A DNA stretch of 64,000 nt from positions 1 through 64,000 of the IMG/VR virus record IMGVR_UViG_3300047463_000166; one strand, written 5' to 3'. How positions within the stretch are numbered: the first letter of the stretch is position 1; each line of letters starts with the position of its first letter. Both the position numbers and the translations under genes were made by a program. Below the pieces are notes generated by a model. That model saw only the letters and a program-made list of their open reading frames with translations. It was not told the origin of the DNA and did not search any database. Source of the stretch: a virus. Shown piece after piece: positions 22,424 to 30,829 of this stretch.

Positions 22424-24276
22424 TGGAGTACCAACTTCCAAAACCATTCGACCTCAGCCCACACGAGACAGTCTATCTCGATATCGAGACAACAGGCTTC
22501 GATATCTACAAAACTGATAAGCCGATTGGCATCTCTGTGGGCGTCGGAGGTCCGAACAATACGAGCGTCTTTCGGTACTATCCGATGCGTCACAACGTCG
22601 GGCCGAACCACGATGTACGGCAGATCTATCAGTGGCTCTCGTCGTCATTGAAGAACAAGACGATCGTGGGCCACAACATCGGCGCGTTCGATCTTCCGGC
22701 CTTGCGCCACGATGGGCTCAACCTCATTGGGCGCGGCAACAAGTTCCGAGACACGATGCACGGAGCCATCATTCATAATCCTGACGCACCTGGTTACTCT
22801 CTGGACGGGTGCGCCAAGCGGTACCTCGGTGCGGATATCGGAAAGGTGTCGGGGCTCGACAAAGAGCGACTGGCCGACTACCATCCCTCAGAGGTTGGAT
22901 CGTATGCAGAACAAGATACGAGACTCTGCTGGATGCTCGATCCTGTCTTGCAGGGATTTCTACGTAAGGGCGAGCTTCAGGAGGTCTTCGACCTTGAGTG
23001 CCGAACGATTGAGCCGGTGGTCGAGATGCAGGAGAATGGTCTCCTGTTCGATCACGCGAGAGCGAAGTCGTGGATAGACTTGGCTCAGAAAGATCTTCGA
23101 GCCGCACAGGACGCAATCAGCGGAGTGAACCCGAACAGCGGTAAGCAGATGCAAGAAGCCTGTGACCGGATGGGGATCGTCTATCCGTGGAACTGGAAAT
23201 GCCCGACACCAACCTGCGAAGAAGCCTACCCTGACTATAAGCATGAAGGGCAGACGCATCGGTGCTGGCGATGCAAGGTGGATCTTATCGCTTCGTCACC
23301 ACATTTCGGGAAGAAGTTCTTGAAGCACATCGATCATCCGTTCGTCAAGAATCTCTTGAAGGCGAAGCAGCTTCACAAGCTCCTCAATACGTTTCTCATT
23401 CCGTGGGTGGAGAACATCGATCCGGCAAACCCTATTCTCCGGTTCCAGCTTCACCAGCTACGGGAGCGTGATGAGGCCGGTGCGTCGAGCGGGGCCGTCT
23501 CAGGGCGGTTCTCGTGCTCAGGGATGGGTGAAGGCGCACAACCTCAACAGGTGTGGTCAGTCGAAAATCAGATTGCAGAGATCGGGGATGACTATATTCT
23601 TCGCTCGTTGTTCATTCCTGGGAACGGCAACAAGTTTCTGTCGGCGGACGCTTCACAGATTGAGTACCGATTCTTCGCACACTACTCCGACAATGCCGAC
23701 TTGATTAAGGCGTACAACGACAACCCGAAGATCGACTTCCACCAGTTCGTTGCCGACGTAGCCCTGAAGGGCAAGATGGTCCGCAAGAAGGCGAAGAATA
23801 TCAACTTTGGGATCTTGTACAACATGGGTGTGGAGAAGCTGGCACGAGAAATGAACGTCTCTCTGAAAGAAGCAAATGAGATGATGGCGATCTATAATGA
23901 ACACTTTCCTGCGGCACGATCCTTGCGTGATCGATGCAAGAGGATGGCGCAGATCGGGGCTCCGACCGTCACCCTATACGGACGGCGGTTTGAATGGCCG
24001 GAAGGACGAAGAAACAAAGCCTACGTCGCGCTCAACCGGCTTATCCAAGGATCAGCGGCGGACGTAATGAAGCTGGCGTTGGTAAAAGCATACAACGGCG
24101 GATACTTCTCCAAGATGCGCCTCACGGTTCATGACGAATTGGACGGTGACATTCTGAGTGACGATGCGGCCAGGGCATTGAAGGCGGACCTCGAAGATCC
24201 GGCCTTCCTTGACAATCGTGTGAAGGTTCCCCTCTTGTGGGAAACTTCTATTGCTCATAATTGGAGTGGGAAGTAG
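22423..24276 (+). CDS. Family A DNA polymerase with 3'-5' exonuclease and zinc-ribbon insertion (617 aa)
   Basis: Exonuclease motifs: DIETTG (D20/E22), VGHNIGAFD (82-90) and YAEQD (161-165). Polymerase motif A is DASQIEYR (409-416), motif B R454-x3-K458 then NFGILYNMG, and motif C HDELDG near 578, the full PolA set. Between the domains, about residues 255-290, sit C260, C265, C281 and C284, an inserted zinc ribbon that standard PolA enzymes lack. No 5'-nuclease domain is present. This is the replicative polymerase of the phage. Confidence 0.95.
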   Translation: MEYQLPKPFDLSPHETVYLDIETTGFDIYKTDKPIGISVGVGGPNNTSVFRYYPMRHNVGPNHDVRQIYQWLSSSLKNKTIVGHNIGAFDLPALRHDGLNLIGRGNKFRDTMHGAIIHNPDAPGYSLDGCAKRYLGADIGKVSGLDKERLADYHPSEVGSYAEQDTRLCWMLDPVLQGFLRKGELQEVFDLECRTIEPVVEMQENGLLFDHARAKSWIDLAQKDLRAAQDAISGVNPNSGKQMQEACDRMGIVYPWNWKCPTPTCEEAYPDYKHEGQTHRCWRCKVDLIASSPHFGKKFLKHIDHPFVKNLLKAKQLHKLLNTFLIPWVENIDPANPILRFQLHQLRERDEAGASSGAVSGRFSCSGMGEGAQPQQVWSVENQIAEIGDDYILRSLFIPGNGNKFLSADASQIEYRFFAHYSDNADLIKAYNDNPKIDFHQFVADVALKGKMVRKKAKNINFGILYNMGVEKLAREMNVSLKEANEMMAIYNEHFPAARSLRDRCKRMAQIGAPTVTLYGRRFEWPEGRRNKAYVALNRLIQGSAADVMKLALVKAYNGGYFSKMRLTVHDELDGDILSDDAARALKADLEDPAFLDNRVKVPLLWETSIAHNWSGK

Positions 24277-25049
24277 TGTATGAACTCATTCTCATACTGG
24301 CGTTGAAGCAGACCGTTGCGGTCAAAACGACAGGGTATTGTCCGACGTATCCCTGCGTGAATAGGAATGCAGAACACGGCATTACAAAGAGTGGACGTCG
24401 AGCTAGACGAGGGACTTGCGCGGCGGATTGGAAGATCTATCCAGCCGGTAGTATCTTCTTTGTCCCAGGATACGGCCTGTGTCGAGTGGAGGATACCGGT
24501 CGGCTCGTTAAAGGTCACCATCTCGACTTGTACTTCGACACGAGACAAGAAGCAGAACAGTGGGGCGTCAAACACCAATTCATTCGGAGGGTCAAAATGG
24601 ATAGCACGTCTAAAGAATTTGAAACTCTTTTAGAAGATCAGTTCACCATTGGGAAGTGGGCGACCGAGAACTTCGGGAAGCCGAACATCTTGGCGGTGCT
24701 TCGTCGTTCGTGTGACGAACTACTCGAAGCGATGGAGGTCTGCGTCGTCGAGAACGAAGCGACCCGCACCATGTTCAAAGCGATGCGTTTAGGTTTAAGC
24801 CATTTGGACAAGTATGCCTTGTCGAATGAGCATCAGCTTAAACTCGTTGACGCGATCGGCTACGAACTAGCCGATTCGGAGATCGTAAACAAACACGCGG
24901 CGGCTGTTATGGGGATCGATCTGAACAGCTACGTTCAGAGGAAGATGGAGATCAACCGTCGCCGGACGTGGAAGAAGAACGCGGACGGCACCGGCCAGCA
25001 CGTTGAGGAGGACATCATTCTGAACTCGATCGATCAGGAGGAAGCATGA
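24276..25049 (+). CDS. 3D-domain protein continuous with a MazG-like pyrophosphohydrolase (257 aa)
   Basis: The GTG at 24276 overlaps the polymerase stop. Residues about 15-105 are a 3D (Asp-Asp-Asp) domain, as in MltA-like murein enzymes: TGYCP, GITKSGR, then GTCAADW, RVEDTGRL and HHLDLYFD. After residue 107 the same frame continues, without a stop, into about 150 residues resembling MazG/DUF550 nucleotide pyrophosphohydrolases (W-x-x-x-x-F-G-K-P, ELADSEIV, RKMEINRRRTW, DGTGQHV). An internal ATG at 24597 has CGGAGGG in front, so the MazG-like part may also be made alone. It precedes the reductase gene, fitting dNTP pool control. Confidence 0.75.
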   Translation: MYELILILALKQTVAVKTTGYCPTYPCVNRNAEHGITKSGRRARRGTCAADWKIYPAGSIFFVPGYGLCRVEDTGRLVKGHHLDLYFDTRQEAEQWGVKHQFIRRVKMDSTSKEFETLLEDQFTIGKWATENFGKPNILAVLRRSCDELLEAMEVCVVENEATRTMFKAMRLGLSHLDKYALSNEHQLKLVDAIGYELADSEIVNKHAAAVMGIDLNSYVQRKMEINRRRTWKKNADGTGQHVEEDIILNSIDQEEA

Positions 25050-27016
25050 CAAACAAAATTCTTAGGGATAAGTATATCAAGCAGTTCGACAACGCGAAGT
25101 TCGAGACGATCATGGGTGAAGTCACCTTCTGGCGTACGTACTCTCGCAGTATATGGGACGAGAACCGTAAAGAGCGGTGGAATGAAACGGTGGGTCGTGT
25201 CGTCAACGGTGTCTTCGATGTGCTCCGTACACACTGCGTCACACATGGGCGGAAGTGGGACAACGAACGTGCTGAACGTACGGCGCGAGACATGTTTCAC
25301 CGTATCCTCAACTTCAAGTTCACCCCACCTGGCCGTGGCCTGTACGCGATGGGCACGGACGCGGTATCTGCACATGGCGGGGCTGTGCTGAACAACTGCG
25401 CGTTCCTCTCGACACGAGATCCGAGACCTGATGTATTTGCCAAGCTCATGAACCTCACGATGCTTGGTGTCGGAGTCGGCTACGATACGCTCGGAGCAGG
25501 GAAGGCAGTGGTTGTTCCACCATCACCGACACTCACGTACACGAGCATTGAGGATACGAGACAAGGGTGGGTTGATTCGGTTGACGAACTTCTTGCATCA
25601 TATTTTGCGGGTGGTCATGCGGCAACGGTTGTCTTTGATTACGGGAAGATTCGTCCAGCCGGTTTACCGATCAGACGTTTTGGTGGTGTCTCAAGTGGAC
25701 CTGAACCATTGAGGAGATTGCACGATTCGTTGCGGGTGTTGTGTAATTCGTATGCGGGAAAGCGGATTGACAGCACGTTTATCGTTGATTGCTGCAATCT
25801 GATTGGTCGGTGTGTGGTTGCCGGTAATGTCCGGCGATCGGCGCAGATTGCCCTCGGACAAGAAGGTGATCGTGACTTCCTGTATCTCAAAGAAGACTTC
25901 AGCAAGGTCGCTGAATACCGTGCCTTCAGCAACAACAGCATCAGGGCGCACGTCGGTATGGACTATTCCGAGGCCGGACCTTTGACGGCTCGTACAGGGG
26001 AACCTGGTTATTTCTGGTTGGACAATTCACGGATGTTTGGCCGGATGAACGGACAGGTCTCCGAGCGTACAGACTTCCTGGCGATGGGCACCAACCCATG
26101 CAGTGAGCAGACTCTTGAGGACGGCGAACTGTGTTGCTTGGTGGAGACCTATCCCGCGAAGCACGACACACTGGACGACTATCTCAAGACCTTGAAGCTC
26201 GCGTACCTCTATGCAAAGGCTGTGACTCTCGTCAAGACCGGCTTCCCCGATACCGACGAGATCATTGCGCGAAACCGTCGCATTGGATGCAGTATGAGCG
26301 GGGTGGTACAAGCCATTCAGAAGTTTGGCGCGACACAGTTTCTTCGGTGGTGCAATCGCGGATACGATGCGCTGACCGGCTTAGATGCCTCCTATAGCGA
26401 TTGGTTAGGCGTCCCTGAATCGATCAAGCGCACGTCGATCAAACCATCGGGGACGGTCTCGATCCTTGCCAATGCGAGTCCTGGCATTCATTACCCACAC
26501 TCTGAGTACTACATCAGGCGTGTCAGGTTTGCATCCAACTCTCCCATTCTGCCTCACCTGAAGCAAGCCGGTTACAACATCGTGCCGGAAGTATATGGGC
26601 AAGAGAAGGGAAAAGAGAACACGATGGTTGTGGAGTTTCCCATCCATGAGCCCCTCTTCTCGAAGGGGAAGGCTCAGGCGTCGATGTGGGAACAACTCGC
26701 GCTCACAGCCGCCATGCAGCGATATTGGGCCGATAATCAAGTGTCTGTGACGGTTCACTTCACGAAGGAAGAGGCGAAGGATATTCCTTTGGCCCTTGAG
26801 ATTTATCAGCACCAACTGAAGTCTGTGAGCTTCTTGCCGTACGATCCGCACCAGGTTTATCAGCTTGCGCCGTACGAAGAGATCACCAAAGAGCAGTACG
26901 ACGCACTGGCATCGAACTTGCTAGAGGTAGTCTTACCGTACGACGTGGCCGACGCTGTACAAGAAAGTCAACCGAAGGGATGCGACTCGGATACGTGCGA
27001 ACTTCCAAAGGGGTGA
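25046..27016 (+). CDS. Adenosylcobalamin-dependent ribonucleotide reductase, class II (656 aa)
   Basis: Family marks: PPGRGLYAMGTD, LNNCAFLST (substrate-facing cysteine), NPCSEQTLEDGELCC (the N-C-E radical site) and a C-terminal C-x4-C (GCDSDTC) that relays electrons. No small-subunit gene is nearby and the single chain resembles monomeric RTPR enzymes from Lactobacillus, which reduce NTPs using vitamin B12. CAGGAGG precedes the ATG. It supplies dNTPs for phage replication without oxygen dependence; the B12 must come from the host. Confidence 0.92.
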   Translation: MTNKILRDKYIKQFDNAKFETIMGEVTFWRTYSRSIWDENRKERWNETVGRVVNGVFDVLRTHCVTHGRKWDNERAERTARDMFHRILNFKFTPPGRGLYAMGTDAVSAHGGAVLNNCAFLSTRDPRPDVFAKLMNLTMLGVGVGYDTLGAGKAVVVPPSPTLTYTSIEDTRQGWVDSVDELLASYFAGGHAATVVFDYGKIRPAGLPIRRFGGVSSGPEPLRRLHDSLRVLCNSYAGKRIDSTFIVDCCNLIGRCVVAGNVRRSAQIALGQEGDRDFLYLKEDFSKVAEYRAFSNNSIRAHVGMDYSEAGPLTARTGEPGYFWLDNSRMFGRMNGQVSERTDFLAMGTNPCSEQTLEDGELCCLVETYPAKHDTLDDYLKTLKLAYLYAKAVTLVKTGFPDTDEIIARNRRIGCSMSGVVQAIQKFGATQFLRWCNRGYDALTGLDASYSDWLGVPESIKRTSIKPSGTVSILANASPGIHYPHSEYYIRRVRFASNSPILPHLKQAGYNIVPEVYGQEKGKENTMVVEFPIHEPLFSKGKAQASMWEQLALTAAMQRYWADNQVSVTVHFTKEEAKDIPLALEIYQHQLKSVSFLPYDPHQVYQLAPYEEITKEQYDALASNLLEVVLPYDVADAVQESQPKGCDSDTCELPKG

Positions 27017-27019
27017 TCT

Positions 27020-27238
27020 ATGGGATGCGGACCTAAAGCAGCGGAAGAGCGGGAAGAGACGCTGTACTACGAGCAGCGCATGGCGGCTTTGAGAAAAGTC
27101 ACGCCGGAAACATGGGACACACTCATTGACGATGTGCAGCGTTTGCTAGACTCTATCGAGCACAGCAGCATCATGGGTATTGCCCGAAACGCGATCAATG
27201 TCGCAGATAATCTCAAACTTATACGGAGGGTACGATGA
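27020..27238 (+). CDS. Hypothetical helical protein (72 aa)
   Basis: Four bases after the reductase stop, with AAAGGGG. The N-terminal MGCGPK could be processed, but the context does not suggest a lipoprotein. Mostly helical and acidic; no domain. Confidence 0.65.
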   Translation: MGCGPKAAEEREETLYYEQRMAALRKVTPETWDTLIDDVQRLLDSIEHSSIMGIARNAINVADNLKLIRRVR

Positions 27239-27426
27239 GAGCACAAATTATGATGGAGCGGCAAGTACGTGTACAGGTACCACTTGCTGACATCCTCGGT
27301 TTGATTGGGCTATGTGAGAAGAACTACGTTCTCCGCGACGTTAGGACTTTCCGTGGGATGCAAATGAGCGACGAACTTGTGGAGCTTGTCTTATCGGAGG
27401 CATTGCCACATGAACCCCGAAAATAA
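27235..27426 (+). CDS. Hypothetical protein (63 aa)
   Basis: ATGA overlap with the previous gene. Short product with a hydrophobic helix (LADILGLIGLC) and an acidic end. Function unknown. It overlaps the nuclease start by 17 bases. Confidence 0.6.
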   Translation: MRAQIMMERQVRVQVPLADILGLIGLCEKNYVLRDVRTFRGMQMSDELVELVLSEALPHEPRK

Positions 27427-27958
27427 GTTTCGTAAATGGTTTCTTGAGCGACTCCAAAAGCACATGGCCCACTGTCATCCGAACACGAAGATCACGGTGC
27501 AGAAACACGCGGACTACGCCACGGACGGCATCGCAGATATTGATTTGTCGATCAATGGTATGACATGCTGGCTGGAAATCAAACTTCTAACCAGCCTGAA
27601 GAAAGAAAGGAAGCTGCATGTTACGCCATTACAGCGAGCCTACCTTGAAGGACGTGCCAAAGGTGGTGTCCCAACGGGACTTCTTGTTGGCCTTGCTCTT
27701 GGGCCAAGAAAGGGGTATCTCGCTGCTCTTTTTGTCCCACCAATATCCGAGGTCGTTCACAGAGACATGTTCAGACAGTCTGAACACGTTATGGAGCAGA
27801 TTTACTCGATGGCGTACACAGCGGCGAGAGCGTCAGCGAAAGCCTTCGAGTCTGATCTTACGGGTGTTCGACGTACTAATGATTTTGCTGATGGCGACGT
27901 TACTCGTCTACGCGATAGCGAATACGGAAGAGACGAAGCCGACGCCGATGGTGGTTGA
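27410..27958 (+). CDS. PD-(D/E)XK/VRR-like nuclease (182 aa)
   Basis: GIADIDLSINGMTCWLEIKLL supplies the Asp and the E-x-K catalytic pair of restriction-type nucleases, followed by HVTPLQRAYL, a helix seen in VRR-NUC-like proteins. It may act on branched DNA or resolve junctions. The C-terminal 40 residues look less constrained and overlap the next gene by 80 bases in another frame, so the true end could be earlier if a frameshift is present. Confidence 0.7.
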   Translation: MNPENKFRKWFLERLQKHMAHCHPNTKITVQKHADYATDGIADIDLSINGMTCWLEIKLLTSLKKERKLHVTPLQRAYLEGRAKGGVPTGLLVGLALGPRKGYLAALFVPPISEVVHRDMFRQSEHVMEQIYSMAYTAARASAKAFESDLTGVRRTNDFADGDVTRLRDSEYGRDEADADGG

Positions 27959-28250
27959 CCCTTGCAAGGTCGATTGGCAGACGTTACCTGATCCGATCGA
28001 TATGGAGACGGACTATACGGCAGGACTACATATAAATCATTTCGATGTCAATGGCGATGGCACGATTGATTATTCTGTAGCCTTCCAAATCACGTACACG
28101 AGTGAATTGGATCTCGTGTATGATCTTAACCAAGTCCCACTGTTCGTCAAGGTGGGCACACTTATGGGGGTTCTCGATGAAGATCACAACACAGGGTATG
28201 TGGAGTGTAATCGTTACAGTCTTGACAGTAGCCGCACTACTCGTCACTGA
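27879..28250 (+). CDS. Exported protein with EF-hand-like calcium site (123 aa)
   Basis: Starts MILLMATLLVYAIANTEE, a signal peptide or membrane anchor; GTG 27864 is an alternative start. The mature part contains DVNGDGTIDY, a D-x-N-x-D-G-x-x-D calcium-binding loop, and two cysteines. It probably acts in the envelope. It overlaps both the upstream nuclease and the downstream Fn3 protein. Confidence 0.6.
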   Translation: MILLMATLLVYAIANTEETKPTPMVVDPCKVDWQTLPDPIDMETDYTAGLHINHFDVNGDGTIDYSVAFQITYTSELDLVYDLNQVPLFVKVGTLMGVLDEDHNTGYVECNRYSLDSSRTTRH

Positions 28251-28620
28251 CTCATTCCATGTACAGGCGCAGACTGTTCTCAAAACAGTTCAAGCAACTC
28301 TGACATGGAACGCCAACACGGAAACGGATCTTGCTGGATACAAGGTCTACCGTGGACAGGGCGCGACAGCATGTGCGACGACCGCGACGTTGCCAGCCCT
28401 GGTGGATGCAGCCGGAGCACCGATTACCGTGACACCGACCGCGACACCGACGTTTGTGGACAATACGTTTCAGTCTGTAGACAGCACGATCTGTTACGAG
28501 ATAACAGCGTACGACACGGCTGGAAACGAGTCACCGAGGAGTAACCGTGCTGTTGCTTCGGTAAACGTAAACCCTCCGTCAGCCCCCCAAAGCCTCAACC
28601 TTCGCGTTGTGATAAAGTAA
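28177..28620 (+). CDS. Exported fibronectin type III domain protein (147 aa)
   Basis: Signal peptide (WSVIVTVLTVAALLVTDS, cleavage near VQAQ) followed by one Fn3 domain: ATLTWNANTETDLAGYKVYRG at the A-C strands and YEITAYDTAGNESPRSN at the F-G strands. Fn3 modules mediate carbohydrate or protein contacts; in phages they usually decorate virions, but this copy has an export signal, so it may sit in the host envelope. It overlaps the preceding gene by 74 bases. Start 28198 is possible. Confidence 0.75.
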   Translation: MKITTQGMWSVIVTVLTVAALLVTDSFHVQAQTVLKTVQATLTWNANTETDLAGYKVYRGQGATACATTATLPALVDAAGAPITVTPTATPTFVDNTFQSVDSTICYEITAYDTAGNESPRSNRAVASVNVNPPSAPQSLNLRVVIK

Positions 28621-28628
28621 AGGGCTTT

Positions 28629-28644
28629 TGGCGGTGGCTCTGCG
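28629..28644 (+). promoter_or_regulatory. Weak sigma-54-like site
   Basis: TGGCGGTGGCTCTGCG keeps GG (28630-28631) and GC (28642-28643) ten bases apart but departs from TGGCAC and TTGCA. It lies in a 52-bp intergenic gap after the Fn3 gene and before the zinc-ribbon gene, the position expected for a promoter. Confidence 0.25.
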
Positions 28645-28672
28645 GGTGGATGAATCTGAAGGTAACCATTAA

Positions 28673-28831
28673 ATGAGAATAAAGATTCTGAAGGAGCCCT
28701 GCCCGAAATGTGGCGGGGCTCTCACCCCTGATCCAGTACAGGGAGATGGACTTTACTGGTGGTATCGGTGTATAAATTGTGGTTGCACACCGAGAGTGCC
28801 AAAGCCGAAGCGACCGGAGAGAACAATGTGA
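28673..28831 (+). CDS. Small zinc-ribbon protein (52 aa)
   Basis: CPKCGG at residues 10-15 and CINCGC near 33-38 form a C-x2-C/C-x2-C ribbon with aromatic residues between (LYWWYRC). The C-terminus is basic and Pro-rich. The ATG at 28673 lacks a strong ribosome site. It overlaps the next GTG start (ATGTGA). Confidence 0.7.
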   Translation: MRIKILKEPCPKCGGALTPDPVQGDGLYWWYRCINCGCTPRVPKPKRPERTM

Positions 28832-29166
28832 AAGAGTATAACGTCAAAGAACTACCAGTGCAGAACGTGTGGCCGACCGGAGAGATCGGTATCTCGTGGA
28901 TCGATGGCCTGTGGGAACGAAACGGTCAGAATCTCTTATGCCCTATCTCGAAACTCATTCTTGAAAAGCAGCCCCAAACGCCGTCGTGGATCAAAGCCGC
29001 GTCGATCATTCTTGGGTGGTCGCTTGGCCGGACACTTGCGTTCAAACTCTCATTAGGGAAAGCTCCCCTTTCCCAAAAAGGAAGTTCACATGAAGCCAAC
29101 AAAGGCATCACCGACGCGCAATTATATAATCTCCTCTTCAAGTTGGCTCGGAAAGTTCATCACTGA
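28828..29166 (+). CDS. Hypothetical protein (112 aa)
   Basis: GTG start in the ATGTGA overlap, with GGAGAG upstream. The central SWIKAASIILGWSLGRTLAFKLSLG segment is mildly hydrophobic. The last 25 residues overlap the gene at 29090 in a different frame. Not recognised. Confidence 0.5.
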   Translation: MKEYNVKELPVQNVWPTGEIGISWIDGLWERNGQNLLCPISKLILEKQPQTPSWIKAASIILGWSLGRTLAFKLSLGKAPLSQKGSSHEANKGITDAQLYNLLFKLARKVHH

Positions 29167-29332
29167 GTTCGTGCCGTACGCTCATGTCATGCTCGACGAC
29201 GCAAAGGAAAATTACGTACTCACCAAGGAAGAATACAACTCTTACGTGGTCGCAGCCTATGCCGACCTAAAGGTACCCTATGAAGACGACCGTCCAGAAG
29301 TTTCTTTTGTACAGCGCATTTCTTTGGATTAG
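29090..29332 (+). CDS. Hypothetical protein (80 aa)
   Basis: AAGGAAG precedes the ATG. Acidic, Tyr-rich C-terminal half (LTKEEYNSYVVAAYADLKV). No domain. It overlaps the previous and next genes by 77 and 53 bases. Confidence 0.6.
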   Translation: MKPTKASPTRNYIISSSSWLGKFITEFVPYAHVMLDDAKENYVLTKEEYNSYVVAAYADLKVPYEDDRPEVSFVQRISLD

Positions 29333-29474
29333 TTTCAGTTCAGTGATCCTCATGATGATGCTGATTGTCGAGGTCGCCAGTACATTCGGCGGTCCCGCAG
29401 CCATTCTGATTATCGGGGCCACGGCATTCAGCTTTCTTTATCTCGTACATGTAAACCAGAAACAAAAGGCGTGA
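29280..29474 (+). CDS. Small membrane protein, two spans (64 aa)
   Basis: AAAGGTACC before the ATG. Two hydrophobic segments (FLWISFSSVILMMMLIVEVA and AAILIIGATAFSFLYLV) joined by a short Gly/Pro turn, with a basic C-terminus inside. The hairpin topology resembles small holins or antiholins, but it lies outside the lysis cassette, so the role is open. Confidence 0.65.
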   Translation: MKTTVQKFLLYSAFLWISFSSVILMMMLIVEVASTFGGPAAILIIGATAFSFLYLVHVNQKQKA

Positions 29475-29475
29475 C

Positions 29476-29763
29476 ATGGAATACGAAATTCACATCACAA
29501 TGGAACATATTCCTGACAAGCTCAGTATGCAAGTGTTTCTCAACTCCTATAACTGGTCGTACTCCGCAATCGACGGAGATCCGCATCTTGGCCCCAAGGT
29601 TTTTCATTATGCGACCAAGCACTACGACGCGGACATTCACGATCTGCGGTACGTGCTTCAACGAACAGAAGACCTGATAACGCTGCTCCAACAGAACGGG
29701 GCGACTGTGGTTCGGCACAAGGTCGAATTGGTTGTCTTTGACAGTCGAAAAAGGGGGCAATAA
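29476..29763 (+). CDS. Hypothetical protein (95 aa)
   Basis: Begins with MEYEIHITMEH and alternates strand and helix, with a C-terminal VVRHKVELVVFD strand. Small ferredoxin-like proteins of this pattern occur beside nucleotide-metabolism genes, but no family can be named with confidence. TAATG-coupled to dCMP deaminase. Confidence 0.7.
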   Translation: MEYEIHITMEHIPDKLSMQVFLNSYNWSYSAIDGDPHLGPKVFHYATKHYDADIHDLRYVLQRTEDLITLLQQNGATVVRHKVELVVFDSRKRGQ

Positions 29764-30251
29764 TGGATTTTAGGCGATCCAAGTGGGACCATCGGTTTCT
29801 GAAATTGGCCGAGCACATTGCCAGTTGGTCGAAAGATCCCTCGACCAAAGTCGGCGCGGTGCTCGTACAGGATGGTAATCGAGTCGTCGGGATTGGGTAC
29901 AACGGCTTTCCTCGTGGCGTCAAGGACGACGATGAGCGATACGCAAACCGAGACAAGAAATACCAACTGGTCGTTCATGCAGAGGTCAACGCGATTCTCA
30001 TGGCTGGTGACAAAGCACGAGGCGCAACCCTCTACGTATGGCCGTCGTTCATGTCGCCGCCGATCTGTGCAGAGTGCTGCAAGACGGCGATCCAGGCCGG
30101 TATCCGTGAGATTGTCGGATATCAGATCGATGAGAAGGATTTGAACGAGCGTCAACTCAGATGGAAGGATTCGATTCTCGTGTCTCGTGATATGTGCTAC
30201 GAGGCGGGGATCAGGTGCCGTGGGGTCTATCATTCAGGGGAGGGACTATGA
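29763..30251 (+). CDS. Deoxycytidylate (dCMP) deaminase (162 aa)
   Basis: HAEVNAIL supplies the zinc histidine and catalytic glutamate, and PPICAECC the two zinc cysteines, the signature of the cytidine/deoxycytidylate deaminase family. GVKDDDERY in the N-terminal half fits phage T4-type dCMP deaminase. It converts dCMP to dUMP, the substrate of ThyX encoded upstream. Confidence 0.92.
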   Translation: MDFRRSKWDHRFLKLAEHIASWSKDPSTKVGAVLVQDGNRVVGIGYNGFPRGVKDDDERYANRDKKYQLVVHAEVNAILMAGDKARGATLYVWPSFMSPPICAECCKTAIQAGIREIVGYQIDEKDLNERQLRWKDSILVSRDMCYEAGIRCRGVYHSGEGL

Positions 30252-30829
30252 AAATCGCATTTACCGGTGCTGGTGGAACCGGCAAGACAACATTAGCGAA
30301 GTACCTTGCTGAGAAGTGGGGCATCCCCTACGTCGGCAGCGTCAGTCGTGAAGTGATGACGGAGATGGGTGTGGCGAGTGAGATGGCCCAAGAACGAATG
30401 ACGGACAACGAGCTACTGACTCTGCAACAGCGGATCTACGAGAGGCGAAAAGAGAAACTCGCGGCTCTTGATTCGTATGTCACCGACCGGTGTGCGTTGG
30501 ACAACTACATCTACGGCCTTCGTCGGTGTGGCACTGCGTTGACCGAAGAGGTTCGTGCTGAGTGGGAGAAGGGAGCCGTGGCCGATCTCTATGCTCAGGA
30601 TCTCGTGTTTCATACTCCGATCGGGTTGTTCGAGACGGTTGCGGACGGAGTGCGTGTGACGGATATCAGCCACCAACACTTGATGGACGCGGCCATGTAC
30701 GGTTTTCTTTGCAAACACGCCTTTGATAAGATGGCAGGACATGTGTATATCGTCAACATGGCCGATCTGAATCGACGGAAGAAGTATATCGACTCACTGG
30801 TTTCAGAGGTCTATGCCAATGGCAAATGA
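30248..30829 (+). CDS. P-loop kinase, AAA_28/NadR-like (193 aa)
   Basis: Walker A GAGGTGKTT at residues 7-15. YVTDRCALDNYIYG is the Walker B-type segment found in NadR-like and deoxynucleotide kinases. The absence of a LID domain suits NadR/thymidylate-kinase-like small enzymes. It may phosphorylate a nucleoside or dNMP, or nicotinamide riboside; sequence does not decide. ATGA-coupled to dCMP deaminase, supporting nucleotide metabolism. Confidence 0.8.
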   Translation: MKIAFTGAGGTGKTTLAKYLAEKWGIPYVGSVSREVMTEMGVASEMAQERMTDNELLTLQQRIYERRKEKLAALDSYVTDRCALDNYIYGLRRCGTALTEEVRAEWEKGAVADLYAQDLVFHTPIGLFETVADGVRVTDISHQHLMDAAMYGFLCKHAFDKMAGHVYIVNMADLNRRKKYIDSLVSEVYANGK

